From Thalassospira mesophila (GTDB lineage: Bacteria > Pseudomonadota > Alphaproteobacteria > Rhodospirillales > Thalassospiraceae), in contig NZ_JFKA01000008.1 in the NCBI RefSeq assembly GCF_002115755.1, forward strand, positions 62,001-126,000: a stretch of DNA of 64,000 bases, written 5' to 3'. Positions 55,797-64,000 of this stretch are shown in pieces. A model generated the notes under the pieces. It was given only the letters and a program-made list of their open reading frames with translations. It made no database searches and was not told where the DNA came from. Made by a program: the position numbers and the translations under genes. The stretch's first letter is position 1, and each line of letters opens with the position of its first letter.

Positions 55797-56723
55797 ATGG
55801 AACAGCTGTTTTATGCGTCTGTCGGGCTTGATCGTGATGCCGAAATTCGCAGTTCGTCGCGCTGGCTTCAGCAGGTTTTGCGCGAATCCGATGTGCGAAT
55901 TCTGGTGTGTCACGGGGGTGATCCGCTTTTTTCCCGGCCCGAGGAAAGCGGCGAACATTATATTGTCATGCTTGATGCCGCCCGGCTTTTGCAGATGGAT
56001 TTTGATCACGAGGCCGCAAACTGGGCCTATCTGGGCCGCCACGCCAGCGGGCCAGTGTTAGCCCTTGATGTTTCCCCGCTGGAAGCCGACCGCGATCAGG
56101 CGGCAAGCGCGCTTAACGGTGCCTTTGGCGATATGCGCACCCGCATGGCGGCATTGCCGCATGAAGAAGCCGCCCTTGCCGCACAGGCGCGCGCCCTGTT
56201 TTTATGGCAGGCACGGCACCGGTTTTGCGGGGTATGTGGCCACGCCAACCGCGTTATCGAGGCCGGGTACCGCCTGCAATGTTCGAACCATGCCTGTGGC
56301 ACCGCCCATTTTCCGCGCACCGACCCGGCGGTGATTATGCTGGTGCATCATAACGACCATGTTTTGTTGGCCCGTTCGCCGCAATTCCTGCCCGATATGG
56401 TTTCGGTGCTGGCGGGGTTTGTTGAACCCGGCGAAACCCTGGAACAGGCGGTGCAACGCGAGGTTTTTGAAGAAGTTGGCATTCGCACCAAAATGCCGCG
56501 TTATATCGCGTCTCAGCCGTGGCCGTTTCCGGGCTCGCTGATGTTGGGGTTTGTCTGCGAGGCGGAAGATACCGAAATTAAAATTGATCATAACGAAATC
56601 GAATATGCCATGTGGGTGCATCGCGACGAGGTGTATGATCTGGCAAGCCGGGGCATAAAGCTCCCCCGCGAAATTTCGATCGCGCGTTATTTGCTCGAAA
56701 ACTGGACGCAGGGTCGTATTTGA
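55797..56723 (+). CDS. nudC: NAD(+) diphosphatase NudC
   Basis: A 308-residue Nudix enzyme that hydrolyses NADH/NAD and removes NAD caps from RNA. It has an N-terminal domain, a four-cysteine zinc ribbon (FCGVCGH, then CSNHACG at about residues 142-166) and a perfect Nudix box GFVEPGETLEQAVQREVFEE followed by VGI. The class motif SQPWPFPGSLMLGF follows. The ATG has AGGTAGGA just upstream. It is transcribed away from dnaX. Confidence 0.96.
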   Translation: MEQLFYASVGLDRDAEIRSSSRWLQQVLRESDVRILVCHGGDPLFSRPEESGEHYIVMLDAARLLQMDFDHEAANWAYLGRHASGPVLALDVSPLEADRDQAASALNGAFGDMRTRMAALPHEEAALAAQARALFLWQARHRFCGVCGHANRVIEAGYRLQCSNHACGTAHFPRTDPAVIMLVHHNDHVLLARSPQFLPDMVSVLAGFVEPGETLEQAVQREVFEEVGIRTKMPRYIASQPWPFPGSLMLGFVCEAEDTEIKIDHNEIEYAMWVHRDEVYDLASRGIKLPREISIARYLLENWTQGRI

Positions 56724-56784
56724 ATTTAACTGTCCCCAAATATAGTCAGATAACCAAAATAAACTGACCTTATATGTGAGGAAA

Positions 56785-57561
56785 ATGGACAGGATGATAT
56801 GTCGGCTATTGTGTTTTTTAGCCGTGGTCTTTGCCGCAAGTCCGGCTGTTGCCCAGCACAGAACCGATGTTATGGTCGGCGTTTATGAATATAGCGTTGT
56901 GCATTTTTACCTGCATGGCAAGGAAGTCGGATTTGCCCATGATCTGGTCAAACGTCTGAACGATATTCAGGGCGAATATCATTTCATCACTGTCGAAACC
57001 TCGTCGCGCCGTCGCTACAAGGATATTGCGTCTGGCAAGGTGGATATGATTCTGCTGCAAAACCCTTATTGGCACTGGGGCGGGCGCAATGTCGATTTTT
57101 CAACGCCGATTGTTTGGGAACACGATATTCTGGTGGCGCGTCGCGACCATGTTCCCGGACCGGCCTATTTCAGCAAGGTTCTGGAACGTTCGATTGCCGG
57201 GGTTTTGGGGTTTCATTACAAATTCGTCGATTTTCGCGACGACCCCAAACAGTTGACCCGGCTGCTTGATATTTCATTGCTGTATAACGAACCCGAAGTG
57301 CTTGAAGCCGTGATCCGCGGCGATGCCGAAATTGGCGTGCTGTCAGCCGGGTTTATGTCGCGCAAATTTCGTCATGTTGCCGATTTGGCCGACCGCATTG
57401 CAATGGGGCCGCGTGCCGATAACAGCTATCAGCTTGCTTCGGTTATATCGCGCAATGCTCCGATCACGGTTGAACGCTATAACAGTTACCTTAATGATTT
57501 ACGGGCCGAAAATGCGATTGCCCCGGTTTGGTCGCGCTGGCATCGCGGGGTATTGCCCTGA
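56785..57561 (+). CDS. Periplasmic substrate-binding protein, family 3 type
   Basis: A protein of about 258 residues with a signal peptide (LLCFLAVVFAASPAVAQ). The rest has the two-lobe fold of amino-acid ABC binding proteins (GVYEYSVVHFYLHGKEVGFA, DMILLQNPYWHWGGRNVDFS). ATG 56785 follows GAGGA; the frame also starts at GTG 56776. No ABC permease is adjacent, so it may be an orphan binding protein or a sensor partner. The ligand is unknown. Confidence 0.82.
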   Translation: MDRMICRLLCFLAVVFAASPAVAQHRTDVMVGVYEYSVVHFYLHGKEVGFAHDLVKRLNDIQGEYHFITVETSSRRRYKDIASGKVDMILLQNPYWHWGGRNVDFSTPIVWEHDILVARRDHVPGPAYFSKVLERSIAGVLGFHYKFVDFRDDPKQLTRLLDISLLYNEPEVLEAVIRGDAEIGVLSAGFMSRKFRHVADLADRIAMGPRADNSYQLASVISRNAPITVERYNSYLNDLRAENAIAPVWSRWHRGVLP

Positions 57562-57577
57562 TTGAGATCGCCGATAA

Positions 57578-58021
57578 TTAAACCCCGATGGGCGGGATGC
57601 GGGCGATAACATTGCGCCGAACGGTTTCGGGGCGTTCGCGCCAGGCAACAAGGCCGGTTTCGGTATGGGCATAGGCCTCGGCCAGTTTTAAAATATCGGC
57701 GGCGTGATCTTTGATTGTCAGGTTGCCGTAAACATATCCCCATTTTCCCGCCGCGCTCAGGGCGACCGAACATCCCGATTTGCAATTGCTCAGGCATTCA
57801 ACCGGCACAATGTCAAACGATGCCGGGTCGGTGCGGGTCGCCATTTCATGCGACAAGGCATCATAAAGCAATTTGCCGTCGCGTTCGCGGGGCTGGTCTG
57901 TTTCGCGGCTGTCGGTGGCACCGTTAGCATCTGCGCTGGCACGGCAGGTAATGCAGATATTAAGGCGGGGCTTGGCAGTGTTGACGGTCATTATGCGGGG
58001 GTTATCCGGGTTGGGGGTCAT
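57578..58021 (-). CDS. DUF1636 thioredoxin-like metal/cluster-binding protein
   Basis: A 147-residue protein with cysteines in LNICITCRASAD and VECLSNCKSGCSVALS, the pattern of a thioredoxin-like [2Fe-2S] ferredoxin, that defines DUF1636. The family often lies near cobalamin or metal genes; none is present here. Its start overlaps the LysR stop by ATGA, so it is translated with that regulator. A second ATG at 57991 is closer to the conserved part. Confidence 0.82.
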   Translation of the reverse strand: MTPNPDNPRIMTVNTAKPRLNICITCRASADANGATDSRETDQPRERDGKLLYDALSHEMATRTDPASFDIVPVECLSNCKSGCSVALSAAGKWGYVYGNLTIKDHAADILKLAEAYAHTETGLVAWRERPETVRRNVIARIPPIGV

Positions 58022-58896
58022 GCTGTCTGGCGGGCGGTTTTGGCCGGTTCGAACGCGTCACTTACACGAAGTTGAATGCTGGTTGCAAGCTGGCGGTTCA
58101 CCATCGGGTGGGCGGCCTCGTTGATCAGCAAGGCAATGCCCACCGCAGGCAGGGGCGGAAAACCGTCGCGATGGTCAAGGATTTGCAAGCTGTCATTAAC
58201 TGTAATCGCGGCCAGTGCCGCCACCCCCAGCCCGTCACGTACCAGATGCAAAAGCGATGCCGCCTGCCGGGTGGTTGCCAGCAATTGAAACGCCCGGCCC
58301 GATTTTGAAATCGCATCAATCGCCCAAGCGTGAAATTTGCAATCTTCGGCGGGCAATACCAACGGTAGCGGGTTTTTAAGGTGCTGTTGATGCTGGGCCG
58401 ATGTAACCCATACACCGGCCTCGCGGCGCAAAAAGTATCCTTCTTCGCCTTTTTCCGACCGGCTGATAATGGTTAAATCCAGCTCGCCCTGGTCCAGCAT
58501 CCGGCGTAAAATAATCGTCGGGTTGATCGAGATGAAAAACTGTATCCCGGGGTGAATATCGCGCATGGCACGCAGAATAACCGGCAGGATTTTTTCCGCA
58601 TAATCATCGGGGCAACCAATACGAACCGGGCGCGACAGGGTTTCACCCCGGATACTTTCGCGTGCTTCGTCCTGCAACGACAAAATGCGCCGGGCATAGC
58701 CCACCAGCGTAATGCCTTCATTGGTCAGAGTGACATTGCGGCCTTCGCGGCTAAACAGTTTTTGTCCCATGGTTTCTTCCAGCCGTTTCATTTGCATGGA
58801 AAAGGCCGATGGCGTTCTGCCCACACGGTCCGCTGCGCGGTTAAAACTGCCGCATTCGGCAAAGGAAACAAAACTGCGCAAAAGGTCGGCATCCAT
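58018..58896 (-). CDS. LysR family transcriptional regulator, coupled to the DUF1636 gene
   Basis: A 292-residue regulator. The helix-turn-helix covers FVSFAECGSFNRAADRVGRT and the following helix (residues 1-60). The effector domain has LAAITVNDSLQILDH-type late segments. It overlaps the DUF1636 gene by 4 nt and heads that operon. The glutathione-transferase gene diverges from its start. The effector is unknown. Confidence 0.92.
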   Translation of the reverse strand: MDADLLRSFVSFAECGSFNRAADRVGRTPSAFSMQMKRLEETMGQKLFSREGRNVTLTNEGITLVGYARRILSLQDEARESIRGETLSRPVRIGCPDDYAEKILPVILRAMRDIHPGIQFFISINPTIILRRMLDQGELDLTIISRSEKGEEGYFLRREAGVWVTSAQHQQHLKNPLPLVLPAEDCKFHAWAIDAISKSGRAFQLLATTRQAASLLHLVRDGLGVAALAAITVNDSLQILDHRDGFPPLPAVGIALLINEAAHPMVNRQLATSIQLRVSDAFEPAKTARQTA

Positions 58897-59083
58897 AATG
58901 GCGGGGTCCTGTTTGTTTGGGCGGGCAGGTAAGCATAGTCGGTGATTGGTCAGAAATAATCATCAATAAAATTGACCAGTATCATCAAAACTATTCGATT
59001 GTTTGAAAGCCCGCCGGTGGCAAATATGGCGCTGCGGGGCCGGCCCGACTGCGTTAACCAAACAGCATTTCAGGAACCAGTTG

Positions 59084-59692
59084 ATGATTTTGCATGATTT
59101 TCTGCCATCGGGGAACGGCTATAAAATCCGCTTGATGTTGCGGTTTTTGGGGCAGGAATTTTCCCTGACCGAATATGATATTACCAAGGGTGAAACCCGC
59201 ACGGATGACTTTTTAAACCGTATCAATCCGGTCGGCCGTATTCCGGCGCTGGAATTTGAGGACGGCCATGTGCTGGTGGAAAGCAATTCGGTTTTGCTGT
59301 TTCTGGCCGAAGGCACGCCGTGGTTGCCAAGCGATAAATGGCAACGGGCCGCCGTCACCCAATGGCTGTTTTTTGAACAATATGAACACGAACCAACGGT
59401 TGCCGTTTTGCGGTCGTGGTTAAGTGTCAAAGGCATGCCCGATTACGGTAAGGCGTTGCTCCCGATCAAGCAAGCCGGGGCGAAAAACGCACTGGGTGTG
59501 ATGGAAAACCGCCTGAAAGACCATGACTGGCTGGTCGGCGATTGCTGCTCCATCGCCGATATTGCATTATATGCCTATACCCATGTAGCCGACGAAGCCG
59601 GGATCGATATGTCGGTATATCCCGGTATCACGCGCTGGGTGGCGCGGTTTGCCACCTTGCCAGATTACGTGCCGATTACCTGGAAACCGTAA
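59084..59692 (+). CDS. Glutathione S-transferase family protein
   Basis: A 202-residue GST. The thioredoxin-like N-terminal domain starts MILHDFLPSGNGYKIRLMLR, the NPVGRIPALEFEDG stretch holds the cis-proline and the ESNSVLLFLAEG loop the Ser that binds glutathione. The helical C-terminal domain has the N-capping Asp motif CSIADIALYAYTH. The ATG at 59084 has AGGA upstream; the frame extends 27 codons further without homology. The substrate is unknown. Confidence 0.93.
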   Translation: MILHDFLPSGNGYKIRLMLRFLGQEFSLTEYDITKGETRTDDFLNRINPVGRIPALEFEDGHVLVESNSVLLFLAEGTPWLPSDKWQRAAVTQWLFFEQYEHEPTVAVLRSWLSVKGMPDYGKALLPIKQAGAKNALGVMENRLKDHDWLVGDCCSIADIALYAYTHVADEAGIDMSVYPGITRWVARFATLPDYVPITWKP

Positions 59693-59703
59693 TTGAGCGA
59701 CGG

Positions 59704-59745
59704 AAACAAGCGGGCCGGGGATTGGTAATATTCCCCGGCTTGTTT
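59704..59745. terminator. Shared terminator between the GST and oxygenase genes
   Basis: GCCGGGGA (59714-59721) pairs with TCCCCGGC (59732-59739), and AAACAA outside pairs with TTGTTT (59740-59745). It lies between convergent genes. Confidence 0.75.
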
Positions 59746-59777
59746 GATTTCGGCGTGGATGCTGGCGACAGGGCTCG

Positions 59778-60917
59778 TTATTTTTTCATATTCAATGGCT
59801 GCACCGTGCCCCGGTTTTTGGCGATCATTTCCTGTTCGTGGCGCGCCCCGGCGGCATCGGTTAAAAAGGTGAAAATGCCAAAACGTTCGCCTTGGGTCAC
59901 CGGCCTTGCTTCATGCAACAGCGAGCAGGAAAAAATCAGCGCACCGCCCTGAGGCGGGGCATACAGGGCCTGACCATATTCGGGAAAATTGACCTGCCCG
60001 CCTTCATAGGTGACCGGGTTAAGGTTTAGCGAAACGGCAAAGCGGCGATGGGCGGTAAAGGTTGTTTTATTGTCGCGATGGCGACCAAAAAAACCTTTGT
60101 CATTGCTGTGATAACTCCCAATGCGCAAGGCTTCCATGCTGGCGGTTTGAAACTGAAACGCCTTGAAAATTTCCGGCAGCACCCGCTTGATGATGCGGTT
60201 TTTAACCGCGTCGAACAGCTTTTGATCAAGCAACACCACGTCATTGCGCACTTTGATGGCGGTATCGCCGCTTTGGTTGCTTTGGCTGCCAATGGAAACA
60301 CCGTTGGCCTGTTTGTCGCCGGTACGCCAATAGGTTAGCAATTGCTCGCACAGGGCAGGTTCAAGCACATTATCAACCACCAGCACCGGTGCCTGGCGCT
60401 GAATAATTGAAAACGGCACAATGTCGTGATTGGCCTGGAAATAGCCCATTGCCATTTCAAAACCGTTCATCGGTGTTGTGGACGAAAACACACCGCCCAG
60501 CCGCCCGTCGGGACGAATGGCGATAAAGCTGGTTGTGGTAATGTCAAATACCGGCATCAGCCGGTTTTCAGGATCAAACAGTACGGTTACAAAATCGGGG
60601 ATTGCAGCCAGGAAATCGTCGCTCAGGCTGGCTTTGGTGCCAACAATAACCCGATACAGCCGAATATTGGCGCCCGACATTTGTTCGGCAAAACCGCTGG
60701 CCACCTTAAAATCATCGGGCGATGGCAGGTCCGGCCCCACCCATAACACCAGACTGTCGCCGGCGATGCGCTGGTCTGTCAGGTCAACCGGTTTGCCATC
60801 AAGACCGGGCAGGGCAATGCGCGGCACCGGGTCGCCTTTATAACAGGCAAGAACGGGCTGGGCGCTGGCCTTGGTCGCAGGGGCAGCAGATGCAGCGGCG
60901 GCGGCAGGTTTTTTCAT
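59778..60917 (-). CDS. Redoxin-like domain fused to a 2-oxoglutarate/Fe(II) oxygenase domain
   Basis: A 379-residue protein. The start MKKPAAAAASAAPATKASAQ (60917) leads into a thioredoxin/peroxiredoxin-like fold (VPRIALPGLDGKPVDLTDQ) to about residue 185. The second half is a prolyl-4-hydroxylase-like dioxygenase with the metal pair in GRHRDNKT, the distal His in LLHEARPV, and the 2-oxoglutarate Arg in QGERFGIFTF. The redoxin part has no CxxC or active Cys motif that I can see. Two-domain fusions of this type are known but unassigned. Confidence 0.82.
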   Translation of the reverse strand: MKKPAAAAASAAPATKASAQPVLACYKGDPVPRIALPGLDGKPVDLTDQRIAGDSLVLWVGPDLPSPDDFKVASGFAEQMSGANIRLYRVIVGTKASLSDDFLAAIPDFVTVLFDPENRLMPVFDITTTSFIAIRPDGRLGGVFSSTTPMNGFEMAMGYFQANHDIVPFSIIQRQAPVLVVDNVLEPALCEQLLTYWRTGDKQANGVSIGSQSNQSGDTAIKVRNDVVLLDQKLFDAVKNRIIKRVLPEIFKAFQFQTASMEALRIGSYHSNDKGFFGRHRDNKTTFTAHRRFAVSLNLNPVTYEGGQVNFPEYGQALYAPPQGGALIFSCSLLHEARPVTQGERFGIFTFLTDAAGARHEQEMIAKNRGTVQPLNMKK

Positions 60918-61129
60918 GATTTTGGATATCCGGCAAAAACGGGCGGAACAGAGGGCGGGACACACGGCGGGATAAACGGCAGGATAAAAGATGTAACAGG
61001 CGGGGCAGAACAAAAAACGCGCCCGCCGCCTGATCATAGCGGCGTCAGCGCGTTATTGGCAAGCGGTCGAAAAATTCAACGCAGGTGTTCGCGGGGGCTC
61101 GTCGCTTGCGATTGTTCTGTTAGCCGATA

Positions 61130-62272
61130 TCAGTCAAAAAAACGGGTCAGCAATTCATCATAGATCAAAACCAAATTGTCGATATCTTCGACCATCGCAT
61201 GTTCATCCACCTTGTGCATGCTTTGCCCGACCAGACCAAATTCGGCGACTTCGCAATATTTGTGAATAAAGCGCGCATCGGATGTGCCACCGGTGGTCGA
61301 CATTTCCGGGCGGTGGCCGGTGATTTTTTCCGACGCATCGGCGATCAACCCGGCCAGCTTGCCCGGTTCAGACAAAAAGGCTTCGCCCGATATTTTAACC
61401 TTTAAATCATGTGCCCCGGCATGGGCCGCACAGGTATCGCGGATCCATTTTTCCAGCTCGTAGCCCTGATGGGTGTCGTTAAAACGGATGTTAAACGCTG
61501 CGCTGACCTTGGCGGGCACCACATTGGTGGCCGGGTTGTTGGCATCAATGGTGGTGACTTCAAGGTTGCTGGGCTGGAAATGATCGGTGCCGGTGTCAAG
61601 CTCACGCGATGTCAGGGCTTCGAGTACCCGGATCAGACGGGGGACCGGGTTATCGGCCAAATGCGGATAGGCCACATGTCCCTGCGCGCCGTAAACCGTG
61701 ACCCAGCCGGTGATGGAGCCGCGACGGCCGACCTTCATCATTTGCCCCAGATATTTTGGGTTGGTGGGTTCGCCGACCAGGCAGGCATCAAATTTTTCAC
61801 CGTGCGCATCGCACCATTGCAAAAGCTTGATGGTGCCGTTTACGGCATCGGCTTCTTCATCGCCGGTGATCAGCAGGCTGATGCTTTCGTCAAAATCGGG
61901 GTTGGCGTCCAAAAACCGGTCCAGCGCACCGACAAAGCAGGCAATGCCGGTTTTCATGTCGACGGCACCGCGGCCAAACAGCCGCCCGTCAATCACATCG
62001 CCGCCAAACGGGGCCACGGTCCATGCAGCTTCATCGCCAGCGGGCACCACATCGGTATGACCGGCAAAGCAAAAATTGCGGCCTTTGGTGCCCCGGCGCG
62101 CATAAAGATTATCGATGCTGTCCCAACCGTCTTCTTCAAACAGTTTGCGTTTAACCTCGAACCCGCGCGCTTCAAGCGCTGTTTGCAAAACATCGAGCGC
62201 CCCGGCATCGGCCGGCGTAACAGACGGGCAACGGATTAACGACTGGGCAAGGGTCAGGGCGGCGGAGGACAT
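61130..62272 (-). CDS. dapE: Succinyl-diaminopimelate desuccinylase
   Basis: A 380-residue zinc hydrolase of lysine and peptidoglycan synthesis that removes succinate from N-succinyl-LL-diaminopimelate. The metal His is in [12 protein letters not shown], the catalytic and metal acids in [14 protein letters not shown], and the C-terminal [18 protein letters not shown] closes the site. Start [12 protein letters not shown] (62272) has AGAGA upstream. It follows dapD after a 125-bp gap that contains a hairpin. Confidence 0.97.
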   Translation of the reverse strand: MSSAALTLAQSLIRCPSVTPADAGALDVLQTALEARGFEVKRKLFEEDGWDSIDNLYARRGTKGRNFCFAGHTDVVPAGDEAAWTVAPFGGDVIDGRLFGRGAVDMKTGIACFVGALDRFLDANPDFDESISLLITGDEEADAVNGTIKLLQWCDAHGEKFDACLVGEPTNPKYLGQMMKVGRRGSITGWVTVYGAQGHVAYPHLADNPVPRLIRVLEALTSRELDTGTDHFQPSNLEVTTIDANNPATNVVPAKVSAAFNIRFNDTHQGYELEKWIRDTCAAHAGAHDLKVKISGEAFLSEPGKLAGLIADASEKITGHRPEMSTTGGTSDARFIHKYCEVAEFGLVGQSMHKVDEHAMVEDIDNLVLIYDELLTRFFD

Positions 62273-62307
62273 TGAGCAATCTCTTTTGCAGGGGAGTGGC
62301 GGGGAAC

Positions 62308-62340
62308 AAACATGGCAAGGGACAAACATGGCAAGGGACG
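62308..62340. repeat. Short tandem direct repeat in the dapD-dapE gap
   Basis: The unit ACAAACATGGCAAGGG occurs twice in a row near 62306-62337, followed by a partial third copy. It lies next to the 62333-62367 hairpin and is of unknown meaning. Confidence 0.6.
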
Positions 62341-62367
62341 AAAACGCGATGTGCGCTTTCGTCCCTT
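62333..62367 (-). terminator. Hairpin between dapD and dapE
   Basis: AAGGGACGAAA (62333-62343) pairs perfectly with TTTCGTCCCTT (62357-62367). The minus-strand tail has few T, so it may be a partial terminator or a stabiliser of dapD mRNA rather than a full stop. Confidence 0.6.
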
Positions 62368-62397
62368 ATAATCAATCAGATCATCGGCTGACAGCGA

Positions 62398-63255
62398 TCA
62401 ATCGCGCAGCAATTCGTTGATCGAGGTTTTGGAACGGGTTTTTTCGTCAACCCGTTTAATGATCACAGCGCAATACAGGTTGGGGCCGGGTTTGCCATTG
62501 GGCAGTGGTTTACCCGGAAGCGAGCCTGGAACCACAACCGAATAGGCCGGCACACGACCGATAAAGATCTCGCCGGTGTCGCGGTCGATGATTTTGGTGG
62601 AGGCACCAATGAAAACACCCATCGAAATGACGGCACCTTCTTCGACAATCACGCCTTCAACAATTTCCGACCGTGCGCCGATAAAGGCGTTATCTTCAAT
62701 AATCACCGGGCCAGCCTGCAACGGTTCAAGCACGCCGCCAATACCGGCACCGCCCGAAAGATGAACGTTTTTGCCGATTTGCGCACAGGAGCCAACGGTG
62801 GCCCAGGTATCGACCATTACGCCAGTGTCAACATAGGCACCAAGATTGACAAAGCTGGGCATTAACACCGTGCCCGGTGCGATATAGGCCGAGCGGCGCA
62901 CAATGCTGCCCGGAACGGCGCGGAAACCGGCGGCTTTAAATTCTTCATCACCCCAACCGGCAAATTTGGACGGAACCTTGTCCCACCAGTTGGTGTTTTC
63001 GCCAGGGCCGCCCGAAATGGTGGTCATGTCGTTGAGGCGGAAAGACAGCAAAACCGCCTTTTTCGCCCACTGGTTCACCGTCCAGCGGCCTTCGTTCTTT
63101 TCGGGTGATTTTTCAGCCACGCGCAATGAACCATTATCAAGTGCGGTCAGGGTCTGATCAACAGCTTTGCGGATTTCGCCCTTGGTGGCCGAGGTGATCT
63201 GGTCGCGGTTTTCCCATGCGACATTGATCACGCCTTCAAGTTCCATCTTGTCCAT
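62398..63255 (-). CDS. dapD: 2,3,4,5-tetrahydropyridine-2,6-dicarboxylate N-succinyltransferase
   Basis: A 285-residue enzyme that succinylates tetrahydrodipicolinate with succinyl-CoA, the step before transamination and DapE. The left-handed beta-helix repeats are seen from about residue 105 to 230 ([55 protein letters not shown]). The N-terminus [18 protein letters not shown] is typical. It heads the dapD-dapE pair. Confidence 0.97.
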   Translation of the reverse strand: MDKMELEGVINVAWENRDQITSATKGEIRKAVDQTLTALDNGSLRVAEKSPEKNEGRWTVNQWAKKAVLLSFRLNDMTTISGGPGENTNWWDKVPSKFAGWGDEEFKAAGFRAVPGSIVRRSAYIAPGTVLMPSFVNLGAYVDTGVMVDTWATVGSCAQIGKNVHLSGGAGIGGVLEPLQAGPVIIEDNAFIGARSEIVEGVIVEEGAVISMGVFIGASTKIIDRDTGEIFIGRVPAYSVVVPGSLPGKPLPNGKPGPNLYCAVIIKRVDEKTRSKTSINELLRD

Positions 63256-63427
63256 CTATGGTCGTCCTTGCGGTGTGGCTGGTTTTTTCTTCGCGGCGGA
63301 GAATGGGCAATGCCGATCGTCAAGTCAACTCTGCCCGTCTGCGTATTTTGACTGATTATAGCTTTCAACCGTGCCTGCGTCATTGCAGGAAGGCGAAATA
63401 ATTGTGGCGATGGCGATAATGCGCCCG

Positions 63428-64000
63428 TTAGCGAACGGCTTTTGCCACCAGCATTTCCAGAAATTCGGGCAGGTTATCGGTTTCGTGGTCAATGCGCGGG
63501 TCATCGCGGCCTTCATGTGCCCAGTCGGAATCGCTATGCACCCAAACCGTTGTCATGCCCATGTCCTTGGCTGGTAGCAAGTTTTTGGCCATGTCTTCAA
63601 AATAGATCGCGTTTTTGGGGTTAATGCCATCGCGTGCCAGCATGCGGTCATAGGGTTGCTGTTCGGGTTTGGGAATATAGTCGGCATCGACAATGTCGAA
63701 AATGGTTTCAAAATGGTTATGAATGCCCAGGCGTTGCATCACCCGTTCGGCGTGGCTGCGTGACGCATTGGTGAAAATAACCTTGCGGCACGGCAGGGCA
63801 GTTAGCGCCTGTGACAAAACCGGCGAGGGGGCGACAACTGACAGGTCGATATCATGCACCTTGTGCAGATAATCGGCCGGGTCGATTTTATGTTCCAGCA
63901 TCAAACCGCGCAGGGTGGTGCCATAGCGGCGAAAATAGTTTTTCTGGATCAGAAATGCCTGTTCATCGGGCAATCCCAGCGTTTCGCTGACATATTTTTT
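63428..64000 (-). CDS. HAD-superfamily pyrimidine 5'-nucleotidase, cut by window edge
   Basis: The frame is open from the right edge to the stop at 63428, leaving 190 residues of a longer protein; the N-terminal HAD nucleophile DxD lies beyond the window. The segment YVSETLGLPDEQAFLIQKNY then YGTTLRGLMLEHKID matches the SDT1/pyrimidine nucleotidase subfamily. HAD motif II is VIFTNASRSHAERVM, motif III Lys is at YIPKPEQQPYD and motif IV is IYFEDMAKNLLPAKDMGM. It releases phosphate from UMP/CMP-like nucleotides in relatives. Confidence 0.88.
   Translation of the reverse strand, partial: KKYVSETLGLPDEQAFLIQKNYFRRYGTTLRGLMLEHKIDPADYLHKVHDIDLSVVAPSPVLSQALTALPCRKVIFTNASRSHAERVMQRLGIHNHFETIFDIVDADYIPKPEQQPYDRMLARDGINPKNAIYFEDMAKNLLPAKDMGMTTVWVHSDSDWAHEGRDDPRIDHETDNLPEFLEMLVAKAVR

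Noticed and set aside
60940-61010. GGCGGGA-type repeats upstream of the redoxin-oxygenase gene
   Set aside because: Irregular low-complexity GC-rich words without a fixed unit; they fall in the dispensable upstream part of the open frame.
1-64000. CRISPR arrays, insertion sequences, prophage genes, tRNA and rRNA genes
   Set aside because: No regularly spaced repeats, transposase motifs, phage structural genes or tRNA-like cloverleaf with CCA end was found on reading both strands, though short tRNAs could be missed by eye.

Overview
The window is dense, high-GC chromosomal DNA from an alphaproteobacterium, most likely a Rhodospirillales marine heterotroph of the Thalassospira type. That placement is an inference from protein style and gene order: a ChvI/ChvG - HPr kinase - RapZ - EIIA - HPr - enzyme I run ending at ahcY, TRAP-TAXI transport, an ffs-dnaX-ybaB-recR block, and many LysR regulators. 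No phage, insertion sequence, CRISPR array, rRNA or tRNA was seen. About 61 protein genes, two of them cut by the window edges, and one structural RNA are supported.

Layout. 0-4.3 kb: the end of a LysR gene, a DUF305 protein, a secreted beta-propeller protein and an ECF sigma/anti-sigma pair. 4.3-9.2 kb: UspA and a SulP anion transporter (one operon), then a chemoreceptor. 9.5-16.2 kb: acs, rmuC, def and fmt, with a HigBA-type toxin-antitoxin operon lying backwards between def and fmt. 16.3-23.2 kb: LysR, an orphan 61-aa protein, an MFS transporter, and a complete TRAP-TAXI transport operon (binding protein, fused permease, DUF1850 protein). 23.5-31.7 kb: chvI, chvG, hprK, rapZ, PTS EIIA, HPr, enzyme I and ahcY. 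This is a regulatory phosphorelay without any sugar permease.

31.8-41.1 kb is a block of accessory-looking genes: a DMT exporter with a LysR, a lone nucleotidyltransferase, an unknown secreted protein, an MFS/TetR pair with a clear operator, a TrkA/TrkH potassium system and an HD phosphohydrolase. 41.4-43.9 kb holds a large PAS-domain kinase whose phosphoacceptor histidine is replaced by arginine, which recalls the cell-cycle protein DivL. 44-49.8 kb: a 2-hydroxyacid dehydrogenase, two proteins of unknown function, a DUF4139 protein, a PemK-like toxin with its antitoxin, and an isolated FliW. 50-55.6 kb: a membrane-bound class III cyclase overlapping a Crp/Fnr gene, an orphan terminator suggesting a small RNA, then recR, ybaB, dnaX and the SRP RNA. 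55.8-64 kb: NudC, a periplasmic binding protein, LysR-DUF1636, a glutathione transferase, a redoxin/2OG-oxygenase fusion, dapE, dapD and a HAD pyrimidine nucleotidase cut by the right edge.

The items most worth a second look are the kinase without its histidine, the palindromic promoter of the toxin-antitoxin pair between def and fmt, the orphan terminator next to crp, the Crp/cyclase overlap, the near-palindrome on the ahcY promoter, and the twin repeats between the TAXI operon and chvI. Nothing here is clearly a wholly new system.
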